DNA of 64,000 nucleotides, taken from positions 87,960,270 through 88,024,269 of the forward strand of contig CM076850.1 in assembly GCA_039519185.1 (NCBI GenBank), given 5' to 3'. The stretch comes from Astragalus membranaceus. Lineage: Eukaryota; Streptophyta; Magnoliopsida; Fabales; Fabaceae. The notes beneath the pieces are model-generated. The model saw only the letters and a program-made list of their open reading frames with translations. It ran no database searches and had not been told where the DNA came from. The position numbers and the translations under genes are program-made. The number at the start of each line of letters is the position of its first letter. Position 1 is the first letter of the stretch. Positions 12,809-23,590 of this stretch are shown in pieces.

Positions 12809-13050
12809 GGAAGTCAATTTTTGCTTTACAGGAAGATAGTTGTTTGGATCCTCCAAGCTAGATGAACATTTTTAGGAATAGTTTTAAGTTGTCACGGGTT
12901 TTTCCAAATCTCGTTGTCAACCGAAGATGTATAGCCATGATTTGGTGATGTATTATTCTTTTTTTTGATATTGGTGATGTATTATTCCATTTCTTAATGC
13001 TATGATATGCAGATTTCACAGTGATGTATTATTCCATTTCTTAATGCTAT

Positions 13051-14013
13051 GATATGCTGTCTGTTTGTTACATATTCTTAAAAAAAATCAAAAGCTGAAA
13101 ATAATCTAAAAACTGCTTCATATGAGAAGTTGTTTTGAGTAGCTTCTCATAAAAAACATTTTTTTAAGAATGATTTTTTTAAAATAAGTGATTTTCAGTA
13201 TGTTACACAAACATAAAACAACATCTCATTTGCTTAAAAATCTCTAAAAACTAATCTCTAAATTATTTAATAATAATATCACTTATTTTTTAATCTGTAA
13301 CAAACAAGCTTGTGTGTTTGGTAAAATTAATGGTCGAACTAACTTGATAAATAGAAATTTTAACTAATGCTTAAAAATGAGTGATATTTTGGTGATGTAT
13401 TATTCCATTTAAAATAATACATTAGACACACCTCGAGTGATATTTTGAAGTTATTCATTTTGCCTTGGGTCGTTAAAAATGAATAATAATACATCAGACA
13501 TCACCAAGCCCCTTTTATTATCGTTTCTATAGTGATATTTTGCCTTCAAAATACAATTAGTTTCTTGCCCACCAAATGGAAAAGGTGAGAGATAGAAAAT
13601 GAGCAAGCAACACGTCATCAGGTAAGTGAAGAACACAGTGAGTCATCGATCTTTAAAATTTACTTCTGCCTCCTCAAAATTGATTCTCGGTGGAGATGAG
13701 AACCAAATTGTCTTTACTCATTCACAATCTTTGAACAGACGATAAATATTCTCCAAGTGATTACACATCACAAACAGGTATCATAAGGAATACCTCTAGA
13801 AGTCAATTTTTGCTTTACAGGAAGACAGTTGTTTGGATCCTCCAAGCTAGATGAACATTTTTAGGAATAGTTTTAAGTTGTCACGGGTTTTTCCAAATCT
13901 CGTTGTCAACCGAAGATGTATAGCCATGATTTGGTGATGTATTATTCTTTTTTTTTATATTGGTGATGTATTATTCCATTTCTTAATGCTATGATATGCA
14001 GATTTCACAGTGA
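13051..14013 (+). repeat. Segmental direct duplication, copy 2
   Basis: Second copy of 11601-13024, without the 448-bp block. A 30-bp echo of the copy-1 end (GTGATGTATTATTCC..., 13021-13050) bridges the two copies. Confidence 0.85.
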
Positions 14014-14846
14014 AAATACCTTTTCTATCCCAACCCCAAACCCATCCATCTTCTTTCCTTTCTTATATAAGAGGAATTTGAAGAAATTTGAAGGAATTTA
14101 CAACTCAATACTTGATACCAAATAAAATTGAACACGGCATACGAAGCAGCTGTTTGTGTTGCCCTTAACTTGATAATTAAAATTATATGAACATGCTATA
14201 GGAGATGCATCCATGCCATCTTCAGGAGCTAAATATGTTGTTAAAAATTTTGATAACATTCTTTTACAAAATTAATCAGAATAGAGATCAATCTTAACCG
14301 TAATTGTTACAAGTTATATTATCTATATTCCTATCCTCCACAACATACAAAAGCCCAAGTAAGTAAGTGGCCATAAAAACACAGTAAGTACTCTGCTCTC
14401 ATAATCATGTGCTTTCACAGTTATTATGCGTTTCGTTTTGGAAAGTAACCTTCTTACTTCCATTTATTTTGGTGTCCCCGGCTTAAATGTGTGTAAATGT
14501 GATTATATTTTAATGTAAAAAAATAATATTCCATTTTACAAATCGATTAGTACATATCAAACTTTATGCATTAAGTTTGATGTAAAAATAAACACAAGAG
14601 AAGTAGATATAATTAGGACATATAAAATATTGTGTTGCTTACAAATTAATAATTCAAATTTAATTGTTATTTTCTTCAACTAACATTTTCATTCAATGAA
14701 ATTTGAACCTACAAATAGTCTTGAAATAAAGGCAACGACTATTGAATTTGGATAATTGCTGTCCAATCCATACTTTGTAATCCATGGACTCCATCAGATT
14801 GATGACCATGGAATAATTACCTTGTTCATTTAGTACTAATGACGAA
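14014..14846. other. Intergenic sequence without a recognisable gene
   Basis: AT-rich; no open frame, RNA gene or complete element is visible. Confidence 0.55.
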
Positions 14847-15163
14847 TCTTAGAATGTGGTTAAGGCTTAACTCAACCCCACAAAACCGGCTGCCTCCTCC
14901 TTATAAACTCTTTCTCAGGTCATATCACATCCGATGTGGGACTCTTAACACACCCCCCTCACGCCCAGGACTAGACAACTGGAGCGTGACCCGAGTGGCC
15001 CGATAGCGGGTGGCCTAGCGGATCTTGGATTGGCTTTGATACCATCTTAGAATGTGGTTAAGGCCTAACTCAACCCCACAAAACCGGCTTGTAAGGTAAG
15101 GGATGCCTCCCACTCATAAACTCTTTTTCAGGTCATATCACATCCGATGTGGGACTCTTAACA
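14847..15163 (-). mobile_element. TRIM retrotransposon (terminal-repeat retrotransposon in miniature)
   Basis: Two direct repeats, 14847-14950 and 15045-15163, bracket 94 bases. On the minus strand each begins TGTTAAGAGTCCCACATCGG and ends near ATTCTAAGA. Directly inside the 5' LTR (minus) is TGGTATCAAAGCC (15044-15032), a near match to the usual initiator-Met tRNA primer-binding site. Directly before the other LTR is a G-rich polypurine tract (14959-14953). There is no coding capacity. The left copy lacks about 15 bases present in the right copy. The target duplication is not clean (ACGAA against ATAAA), suggesting age. Confidence 0.88.
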
Positions 15164-17206
15164 ATAAATGATGCTGATAGCTCTAGAACTTTCATTTAAG
15201 AAAGTATAACCAACTAACAGTATATTGAAAATATTAAGCCTGAGTCTGGTCTGTGGCCTGTCGTAGGCTTGTTTTTTGTGGCTCGACGAGACCTCCTGGT
15301 CATAGTTCAATTGGTTCAGTTGACCTGGATGAGTAAAAATTAAATAAAAAAGTAATAAATTTTGGAGAAGAAATTTAAAAATAAAAAAATATGTTCCGAA
15401 CAGTTCAACTTGGGTCAATCAGCGGTTCAAAGCGGTTGAACCGCAGTTCAATCCGGCCCAACCCCGTTCTGAATGGTTCAATTGGGGTTGAACCAGCCGT
15501 CAGACTGACCGGTACAAATGATTGAATCGACTACTTCGGACGAGTTCTTACGTCAATGTTGAAAGTCTCTTTAAAAGCCTATTTCACTATTATTTAAGAA
15601 AGCCTAGAACATTTCAATGGTGTGTAAGCTTTTGAAAATAGACTAACAAGCTAATAGGTCAATGAGATTAAGTTCCAATTTGAGATCTAGCAAAAACCTT
15701 TTAGGAAAATATCTTTATATGACATCTTATTTAAATTATATTTTATGATAATAATAACTTTAAATATGTCGATAATAACTTTAAATATGTCGAACATTGT
15801 AGGTCAATATGTTTAAATTAACAAAAAAATTAGCAAAATAATGATTTTACACAAAGTACAAAATTAATATAAAATAATAATAGTATTAAAAAATATTCTT
15901 TATATTTATTTAAGTAGATCAGCCTGACAGACCTAAAAGGATTTTTGGATGACCCGACCATTTTAGCTAAATAGCCTTTTAAAAAAACGTGGTCTTATTT
16001 AAAATGGGAGAGAATGGGAGAGTTGTTGGAATGAGTGAGAAAGAAGAGAGTCCAGGTGGTGAAGTAAAGTTTGAATGTTGGTGAAGTTTGATGAACACTA
16101 TTGGATATGTCTTTCACCAGGGGTGGAGGAACTAGCATAAATATTATCAGGTGATTAAATATAAAACTTTACTTGCATTCTTCGGTTGACGAGTTTGGTT
16201 ACTTTATTTTACTTTTAACAATTTTGCTCTCTTAATTTAGTAACTTTGGTCTACGTGATTTTTTCATTGCAGTTTTGGTTCCCAAACATCGTGGTGGATT
16301 GTGAAATTTTGATCTCTCATTTTTCCAAAATTCAAGATTTTTGGGATCAAAAATGTAAATAATTCATGATTCATGATTTTGAAAATAAAAATTGTCAAAG
16401 TAAGAAAATTGAGGACCGAAATTATCAAAAGTAAAAATAGAGAGACCAAAATCACCAACTTAACAAAACTCACCGAATTTATTTGCAATAATAATAGAGT
16501 AATGAACTTAAACTAATGAATTTGTTGTTATTTTTTTGTCTCCGTAGACAGACCAACTTAGTTGGGTAGCTAAATAAATAGTATATTATTGATATTGATA
16601 AATATAAAATTTCGACTTTGCACATGTAAATTGAATGGATTCGTTCAATAGTAGATAGTAAGTGCTTGATGGAAACCCAACTGAAGGTAAACCAGATATT
16701 TTATGAAGTTCATATACCACAGTTTTTAAGTAATATTGAGTACCAATTTGTATACTCTGTTCACGGTGATTCAACTGGCGGCGGATTAAAGAAATAAATC
16801 AACAAACCGTATGAATAAGATTATATGTACCTGTATCTATAGGTTTGCGCTGCTAACATCCACCAATTGCTCAAACCCAAACACAACTCAGCTCCTATAG
16901 AATAATCCCAACAAACCCTAAATATGTCTTCATGTTAATTATCACCTGATTGTTAACAATCAGAACAGAATCATTTCCAAGGGATGATAAACACTAATCA
17001 TTACCAGTTTCTAATTATTTATTCATTGAATCAGCAGAAGTTTGCGTGTATAGAATCCGAAAAGAATAATAAACGAATCAGAATCACCATACAGTGTTAA
17101 CAACCCAAAAATTAAGTTACTACTCTTTAAATCAAACAATTGAAAACATTAACAAACGATTCCTTATTTGATTGCATCTGGATGTATAAATCGGAACATT
17201 ATATAC
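15164..17206. other. Intergenic sequence with degenerate MITE-like blocks
   Basis: No gene is seen. Around 15290-15530 there are repeated GGTTCAA/TTGAACC inverted motifs, such as GGTTCAATTGGGGTTGAACC (15475-15494), of the kind found in degraded small DNA elements. A loosely inverted pair near 16190-16260 and 16440-16480 may mark another. Neither has secure ends. Confidence 0.35.
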
Positions 17207-17298
17207 CTCTGTGTTTGCTGTCGCCGCCGTTTCATTCTTGAACCTCGGTGAAGAACGTTTCGATGACGCGAAGAAGAAGCCACCGCGTGGTTTGCCAT
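17207..17298 (-). other. Possible orphan first exon
   Basis: In a CpG-rich island (17215-17400) the minus strand has ATG (17298-17296) followed by 92 open bases ending at a plausible splice donor (CAGAG|GTATAT). The conceptual peptide is Ala/Ser- then Arg/Gln-rich (MANHAVASSSRHR...). I do not recognise it. Joining to the next likely acceptor downstream (minus) gives an early stop, so it may be a gene relic, a UTR exon or a transposon-captured promoter. Confidence 0.3.
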
Positions 17299-17557
17299 CG
17301 CTAATCGCTATCAGAAGGAGATGAGGCTGGAAAGGAACGATCGGTGTGAGCCTCCACGATCTGAGACGAAAAGGAAAGAATACTGAAACCCTCCGTGTCT
17401 TTAATTAAACCTTTCTCTTTCCAAATAAAAAAACACTTTTATTATTTATTAAGAAAAAAATAGTCCTTTAATTTTTTATTTGCTTATTAATAGAATTTCT
17501 AAGTTAAAAAGCATAAATCTCTGAAAAAATATAAAGTAGAAAGGAAAAAAAATTATT

Positions 17558-17735
17558 ACCACTTTGTTTTCAATAATTAATATTTGAGACTATCAAGTAA
17601 AATATAATTAGTATTTCCATTTTTTCCCTATAAGCATAATTTGTTATATTAGCACTTTGTTGTCAATAATTAATATTTGAGATTATCAAGTAAAATATAA
17701 TTAGTATTTCAATTTTTTCCATATAAGCATAATTA
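17558..17735 (+). repeat. Tandem duplication, period about 93 bp
   Basis: The block beginning CACTTTG at 17560 recurs at 17653 with few changes. AT-rich and non-coding; it lies inside the stretch that ends at the Helitron-like terminus. Confidence 0.8.
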
Positions 17736-18099
17736 GGATACATATAATGTTTAAATAGCTAATGGAATTCACAAATAATATTTTAGTATATGCATATTAA
17801 ATAATAATAAAAATCTATATAAACAGTTATGTATTTTAACAAACTTGCAAAAAATTACAACGTTGCTCAATGAAACAACCCTGTTTGATTCATGCAAAAT
17901 TGTATTTCGATTTATCAATAGCCAGGGAAAAAAATAATTAGTTTGCAGAAACGTATTGAATCCTACTGCTTAATATTGTTCGGTTGATAAAAATGTCTTT
18001 TTTATGGTTGATGTTATACACAATTTTTAAACATCATCTAACCAATATAAATATATAATTGACTTTAAATTTTTAATAAATTATGTTAAAAAAATGTAT

Positions 18100-18130
18100 A
18101 CCCATGCAGCGCACGGGTCTTACATACTAG
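18100..18130 (+). mobile_element. Helitron-like 3' terminus
   Basis: A hairpin (ACCCATGC / GCACGGGT, one mismatch, 18100-18118) is followed 8 bases later by CTAG (18127-18130) and then T. This fits the hairpin plus CTRR|T ending of plant Helitrons. The 5' end was not identified and no Rep/helicase coding remains. Confidence 0.5.
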
Positions 18131-18131
18131 T

Positions 18132-18721
18132 ACATATTTATTCAAATACATATATTACTTTTGGGTCGCTAATAATACCCAAATATTACACTACCCTTCG
18201 CCCTTGGTCATCACGCTTTTCTTCTTAACCAAGACAGCACATTTTTCTTCTTGACCAAGACATACTTATCTTTACACATTACTCACCTTTTTCTTGTTGA
18301 GAATCTTGACCAAGAAAAGACATCACCTTAACAATTCAAATTTTGGCCAAACAAATTGGCAAAAAATTTGCCTCCAAAATGCCGCAACATGGCAGGCTGC
18401 ATTTTTTGCACATCAAAATGCTTTTTAAATATTAAAAATAATTTAAATTTGAAGAATGAGTTAGTTAGTTATGTTAATATTGTTTGAGTTTTTTTAAACA
18501 TTTTTAAGATAGATAAAATCATAAAAAAATTCATAACTATGTTATGTAAGAACATATTCATGTCATGTCTATTTTTATTAGTTTATAATAGTGTCGCGGG
18601 TCGTGCAGCCCGACTAGTGACCCGACAGTTCAACCATTGATCCAGCGACCTAGAGTCCTGCCCAAGTCGATCACTAGGTCGATTTTAATAACTATGATTA
18701 TAAATCATAGTATAACATAGA
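18132..18721. other. AT-rich intergenic sequence
   Basis: No gene is visible. A GC-richer block near 18590-18680 carries repeated CCCGAC / CTAGGTCGA motifs like those near 15.4 kb. Confidence 0.45.
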
Positions 18722-18849
18722 TAACTTTTAGGTTTTTTTATACCCTCATCAACTCCCTTCTATCCCCACACATTATTGTAATCCCGAAAATACCCCTGAC
18801 ATAATTAACAAAAATTGACTTTTTGAAGATTCTCTGGTGGGGGACCATT

Positions 18850-19165
18850 TTATCTAGTAATCGGATTTACCTAAATGCAAGGTAAATCCGATTAGCTTTA
18901 AATACGTAATAAATACACACGCATAAGTCAAATCGGATGTATCAAATAAATCCGATTTGACCATTTATTTCAGTATAGAAAGCGAAATTTTGTCCTGACA
19001 AATATAGCTAAATCCGATGCGCAATCGGATTTACGTGTCCAAAACGTAAATCCGATAATGTCTTTTAATGAATCGGATTTACCTGGATGGGGGTATATCC
19101 GATTTTGAAAAATACAAAGCGGATTTACGTTTGGGGTACGTAAATCCGATTTGTTTTTTTTTTTT
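18850..19165. repeat. Left subterminal array of the MULE
   Basis: At least ten copies of AATCGGATTTAC or its reverse complement, at irregular spacing and in both orientations. These are candidate transposase-binding sites. Confidence 0.8.
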
Positions 19166-19203
19166 AATTAATTTCTGTATAACTGTTGTTCTATTTTGAA
19201 ACA

Positions 19204-21090
19204 GATATTGACCCGCATACAGAATCGCAGGTTGTTCCTTTCGTGGTAGACACTACAGAGGAATTCTGGACGGAGAGGGTATATTTTTCAAACTAATTTT
19301 CTTAATCAAAGTTTGGTAGATATTTAATTAATTAAGTACGCAACATTTTTCTATTTTTTCTATTTTGTAGAAATTTTCTACACGCAAGGATGTAGAAGAG
19401 TGGGCTAAAGCGGTTGGGAGACGTATTGGAGTTGTGGTTATCATTGTAAGATCTGGCAAAGCTGGAGTTAAAAGGGGTTCTAGAGATAAGATTATTTTTT
19501 GTTGCGAGAAGCAAGGGAAGTGGTCTAATGATTCTAGAGTTTTCGGGTCTAAGAAAAGAAGCTGTCCGTTTACATTGAGAGCTACTTGTACAATACGTCA
19601 TGGGGGTTGGCGTGTGAATGTTACGTGTGGTCTTCACACACATGAGTTGCTTACTACCCCAGTCAGCTCATTGGACTTTGAAGAGATATTTGAGGACTTC
19701 TGGAGGTGACTTGTCTAAGTCCTTTAAATCTATGCATGAGATGCTTACTCTTCAATTTGATAAAGTCATCAAGTCTTTTCAAAGAAGCATAAACCGTATT
19801 GAAGTGGCTTCCAATACTCATTTGTTTTAAAAGCTTCGCGGTGTTGTGTCTTTAAATACTTTGGATCATATTGTTAAAGAGTTTTCAAAATCAACATCTG
19901 GGGTTGGATATGACAAAGCCCGCTGTGGGTGCATTATTAGAAAGACACATCTTCTTCCTTGTGCTTGTGAGCTAGGTGTGTACCATGTCTCCGGTACTCC
20001 TATTCCGTTGGATGTTGTAGACGACCATTGGAAAAACTTGAGTTTGGATTCTATAGATGATAACTTTTCTCAAGAAAAATCTGCTGACTGTGATATTTCT
20101 TACCAAATGGAGATGATTTGGGCGAGATATAATCGTATGACTCCTGAGGAGAGATTTGTCCTCAAGAAACAACTTAATGAGCTTGCATTCCCTACCACTT
20201 CTTCAATGGTTGCACCACCATTTAAAGTTAAAACAAAATGTGCACCAAAGAAGAAAAAGCATAAATTATATGATGTCAAGGGTGATCCTTCTGGGTGGAA
20301 GCATGCGGATGAGAAGATGAAACTGACTCAAGAATCTAGGACTTCTTGTAAAAATTCATCACAACGGTCTTCTTGTACTAAATCATCACAACGGTCTTCA
20401 AAGCTATCTCAGAGTGTTTCTAAAAAATTAACACATCAGGGTGAGACTAAATTCAATTTACCGTCGGTTCCTCATCACGTGCACTCTTATGTAGAAAAAA
20501 TTATTGATGTTGAAAGGGATGGTAATTGTGGGTTCCAAGCAGTAGCGGTTGGTCTCGATCTTGGTGAGGATAGTTAGCCTATAATTAGGCAAGATTTAAT
20601 CAAAGAAACAACTGAGAGGGAGCAACTATATATTTACATGTTTGGAAAGGACAGACTTGCAGTGCTTGGAAAAGCGTTATCCATTGAATACCCCGGTTTT
20701 CAGAAGGAGGATAAGTGGTTGAGTTTGCCTGAGATGAGGTACTTTATAGCTACTAAGTATAATGTGGCCCTAGTTCAATTGTCTTTGGATATGAATTTTA
20801 CGTATCTTCCTTTGAGAGGTAGTTATTCTTCTTCTAAGTATAAAATCATATCTATTCTGAACGTCGGGGATATCCATTGGATGCATATTTCGATCTCGCC
20901 TGTCTGTCCGTTGCCTCCAGTTGCTTTGATGTGGTCTCATAATCGATCAGACGAATCTACTTCATGGTTGGATCCTTATACCGACCGTTTTTTCCTTTGG
21001 CAGTCTACCGCTTTGAAGATGCCCCGTCTCCCTCCCACTGATGCGCCCACCATTGTAGACTTAGCCCATGATTCCGACGATTTAGATTGA
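19204..21090 (+). pseudogene. MULE transposase relic: FAR1-like DNA-binding, SWIM-like and OTU protease domains
   Basis: A short exon (about 19204-19278, ...EEFWTER) with a GT donor joins an exon starting at 19371. The second reads as a FAR1-type zinc-binding domain, with GSKKRSCPFTLRAT and a CGLHTHEL ending. Near 19705 the frame shifts and the text jumps to the end of a transposase (GDLSKSFKSMHEMLTLQFDKV), so the DDE catalytic core is deleted. A SWIM-like finger follows (RCGCIIRKTHLLPCACELG). After a basic linker comes an OTU cysteine-protease domain with DGNCGFQAVA (nucleophile Cys at 20527-20529) and a likely catalytic His in DIHWMHI (20875-20877). Stops at 19828-19830 (TAA) and 20575-20577 (TAG) break it further; the frame resumes after each. 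The last stop is TGA at 21088-21090. Fusions of MULE transposase with OTU domains are known in plants. Confidence 0.88.
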
Positions 21091-21204
21091 CATTTCTTGT
21101 ATTTATTATTGTACCCACATTTTTGTAATTATTTATCTATATATATATCCAACAAATTAAATGTGCAAAAAAAAACAAATTAAATGTTTTAAATTTTTTT
21201 TACA

Positions 21205-21470
21205 AGTCGGATTTACACTAGTAAAGGGTAAATCCGCTTTTGAATTTAACAAAGCGGATGTACCCCCACAACAGGTAAATCCGACTTGATAAAGAGACAA
21301 AGCGGATCTACCTGTTGTAGGGGTACATCCGCTTTGTTAAATTCAAAAGCGGATTTACCCTTCTATCAGTATATCCGATGCGATTTTTTAAAATTTAATC
21401 GGATCTAGTTAAATCCGCCTTTGATTAATCTCAAATCGGATTTACCTATATATAAGGTATCTCCGATCGA
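21205..21470. repeat. Right subterminal array of the MULE
   Basis: Copies of GCGGATTTACC, GTCGGATTTAC and their reverse complements, several arranged as imperfect palindromes. They match the left array in motif but not in order. Confidence 0.8.
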
Positions 21471-21676
21471 GTCAAAATTATGGGGGATATTTTGGGATTT
21501 TCATATTTGATGGGGGTATATTGTGATGTGGTGGGTGTATAAAAAAAACCCTAACTTTTAACATAGTCAAAAGTAGATTTATCATTTTTAACACCACAAC
21601 AATTTGTAATTAGTTCATGTAAAATCTTTTAACACTAATTGTACACATAATTTAAATCAATAGTATAATATATTTT

Positions 21677-22396
21677 AGGCAAAATATCACCTGAGATCCC
21701 TTAACTTATTTTCAGGTAACGAATAGGTCCCTTAACTTTTTTTTGTAACGATTAAGTCCCTTAACTTTTAAAAACGATGCGACATTGTCCTTTTTAACAG
21801 TTTTTGTTTAACTCTGTTACAAAAATGCCTAGTCATCATTTCAGTCATATTTTTATTTTATTTATGTTTATGTGGCGTATATATATACTTGGTGACTCAT
21901 TATTTACTTTTAATTAATATTTTTTTACATCTGAATTAATATTTATTAAATATAAAACAAAATAATTAAATTAGTTCATCTTCTTTGTTGAACCTAAATA
22001 CCCAGATCTGAAAGCACGAAATTTGAAACATCAAAATGAATCTTCGATTTTCTTAATTAAATGAACCTAAATAATTAAATTAGTTCATCTTCTTCTTTTG
22101 ATTTGTGCTTTTAGTTCATCTTCTTCTTTTAATTAAATTAGTTCATTTTAAAAGCACAAATCTGAAAGCACCCAGATCTGAAAGCACAAATTTGAAAGCA
22201 CGAAATGAATCTTCGATTTGAAAAACGAATTTGTTCATGAACAGCGAATTTATGTAACAGATCTTAAAAATGATTTGTTCATGAACAGCGAAAATAGCGA
22301 TTTCAATAACCTTTTTTCGATTTGTTCATGAATCCACATCATGTTCTTCAAGAGCGATTTCACTTTTAATTTTGATTTCAACAGATCTGGAATTGA

Positions 22397-22447
<51 letters not shown>

Positions 22448-22829
22448 GAGACGAGAGATGAAGGAGGAAGGAATGTATTGAGAGAGACGAATTGAGAGAG
22501 ACGAGAAATGAAAAGTCCAGAAACCCAGATCTGGAATTGAGAGAAACGAGAGACCAGAAACCCAGATCTGGAATTGGGATTTTTTTTAAAGTTTTAATTA
22601 AAATTACCATTTTTCTTCTTTTTTTTTGTTTAATTAACACAAATAACAGCCACCTAGACAACTTAACAGCCAACTAGATATTTTTGTAACGGAGTCAAAC
22701 AAAAATTACAAAAAAGGGCAATGACACAACGTTTTTAAAACTTGAGAGACCTAATCGTTACAAAAAAAAGTTAAGAGACCTATTCGTTATCTGAAAATAA
22801 GTTAAGCGACCTCAAAAGATATTTTGCCT
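21677..22829. mobile_element. Non-autonomous long-TIR element
   Basis: About 150 bp at 21677-21827 is inversely repeated at 22679-22829. The ends are AGGCAAAATATC and GATATTTTGCCT, with repeated CCCTTAACTT motifs inside each arm. The interior has no gene; it holds repeats of CAGATCTG and a GA microsatellite. Long inverted repeats suggest a Mutator-like origin, but the AT-rich flanks show no clear 9-bp duplication. Confidence 0.7.
22403..22446 (+). repeat. (GA)n microsatellite
   Basis: Uninterrupted GA dinucleotides, about 22 units. Confidence 0.97.
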
Positions 22830-23585
22830 ATTTTTTAAAAGTCACCATTGCTATTATGATTGTTTTTGGTAAATCAAAAAGTAAGGAAATTAAAATTAAA
22901 AATCTATACATTTAAATCCCAAGGCAGTCTTCAAGTGGGCCCTCCCCCTACTTTTGGCGCCAACTTTCCCACTCCCCCTCCTATTTGGCTCAAGCCCCCC
23001 CTCCTCCTTTTTTTTTGTTTTCTTCCCCAAACTACCATTTTCCTTCTTTTTTTTTCATATTTTTTCTTTCATATTTTTATCTTTTGGTGGTAAAATTTCC
23101 CATTTCCTCCTTTTTCCCTTTTCTTCTAGCTCTTTTTTTTTTCTTCATATTTCATATTTTAGAGGTACTTTATGGTCCAGTAAAAATTTTAATTATTTAA
23201 ATAGGCAAAGTTTGTTTCTCCATAATCGAACTATTGAAAACGAAGATTAATTTCGTAACAAATTGCGTATAGTGTGACACTAGGCAGTGTGTTTTGTGAT
23301 ATTTTAGTGTTCGAAAAAAATTAATTGTTCAAATATGCGAAATTTGTTCCTCGATAACCAATTTTATTTTAAAATATAATAATTTTGTAACAAAATATGT
23401 AAAGTGTGACACTTCCAAAATTTATTTCGGTGCCAAAATATGTAAAATGTGATGCTAAGCAGTGTGTTTTGGGGTGTCTTAGGATTCAAAAAAAAAATTA
23501 GATTGTACAAATATACAGAGTTCGCTTCTCATTAATTGGTTTGGTCAAACCAAAAAATAATTTTGCGTCAAAACACATAAAGACG
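22830..23585. other. Degenerate low-copy repeats
   Basis: T-rich tract, then diverged repeats around CAGTGTGTTTTG and GTAAAGTGTGA. The same motifs resume at 26656 beyond the solo LTR, showing that the LTR landed inside this repeated sequence. No gene is seen. Confidence 0.55.
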
Positions 23586-23590
23586 CTAGG

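Larger units (their letters stand above)
11601..13024 (+). repeat. Segmental direct duplication, copy 1
   Basis: Begins GATATGCTGTCTGTTTG and is nearly identical to 13051-14013, in the same orientation. It differs mainly by an extra block of about 448 bp at 12361-12808. The duplicated sequence is non-coding and AT-rich; the minus-strand open frames at 12209-11910 and 13636-13451 are copies of one another and show no protein family. Confidence 0.85.
18731..21551 (+). mobile_element. Mutator-like element (MULE) with perfect 9-bp target duplication
   Basis: The ends are inverted copies: GGTTTTTTTATAC at the left and GTATAAAAAAAACCC at the right, followed inward by similar T/C-rich and A/G-rich sequence. 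The flanks are identical 9-mers, TAACTTTTA, at 18722-18730 and 21552-21560, the size made by Mutator transposases. Inside are subterminal repeat arrays on both sides and a broken transposase-derived gene. The element is 2821 bp, shorter than autonomous MULEs of this type because the catalytic core is missing. Confidence 0.9.

Noticed and set aside
16264..16774. Minus-strand frames of 74 and 62 codons
   Set aside because: AT-rich, Leu/Ile/Phe-rich translations with no splice support or family.
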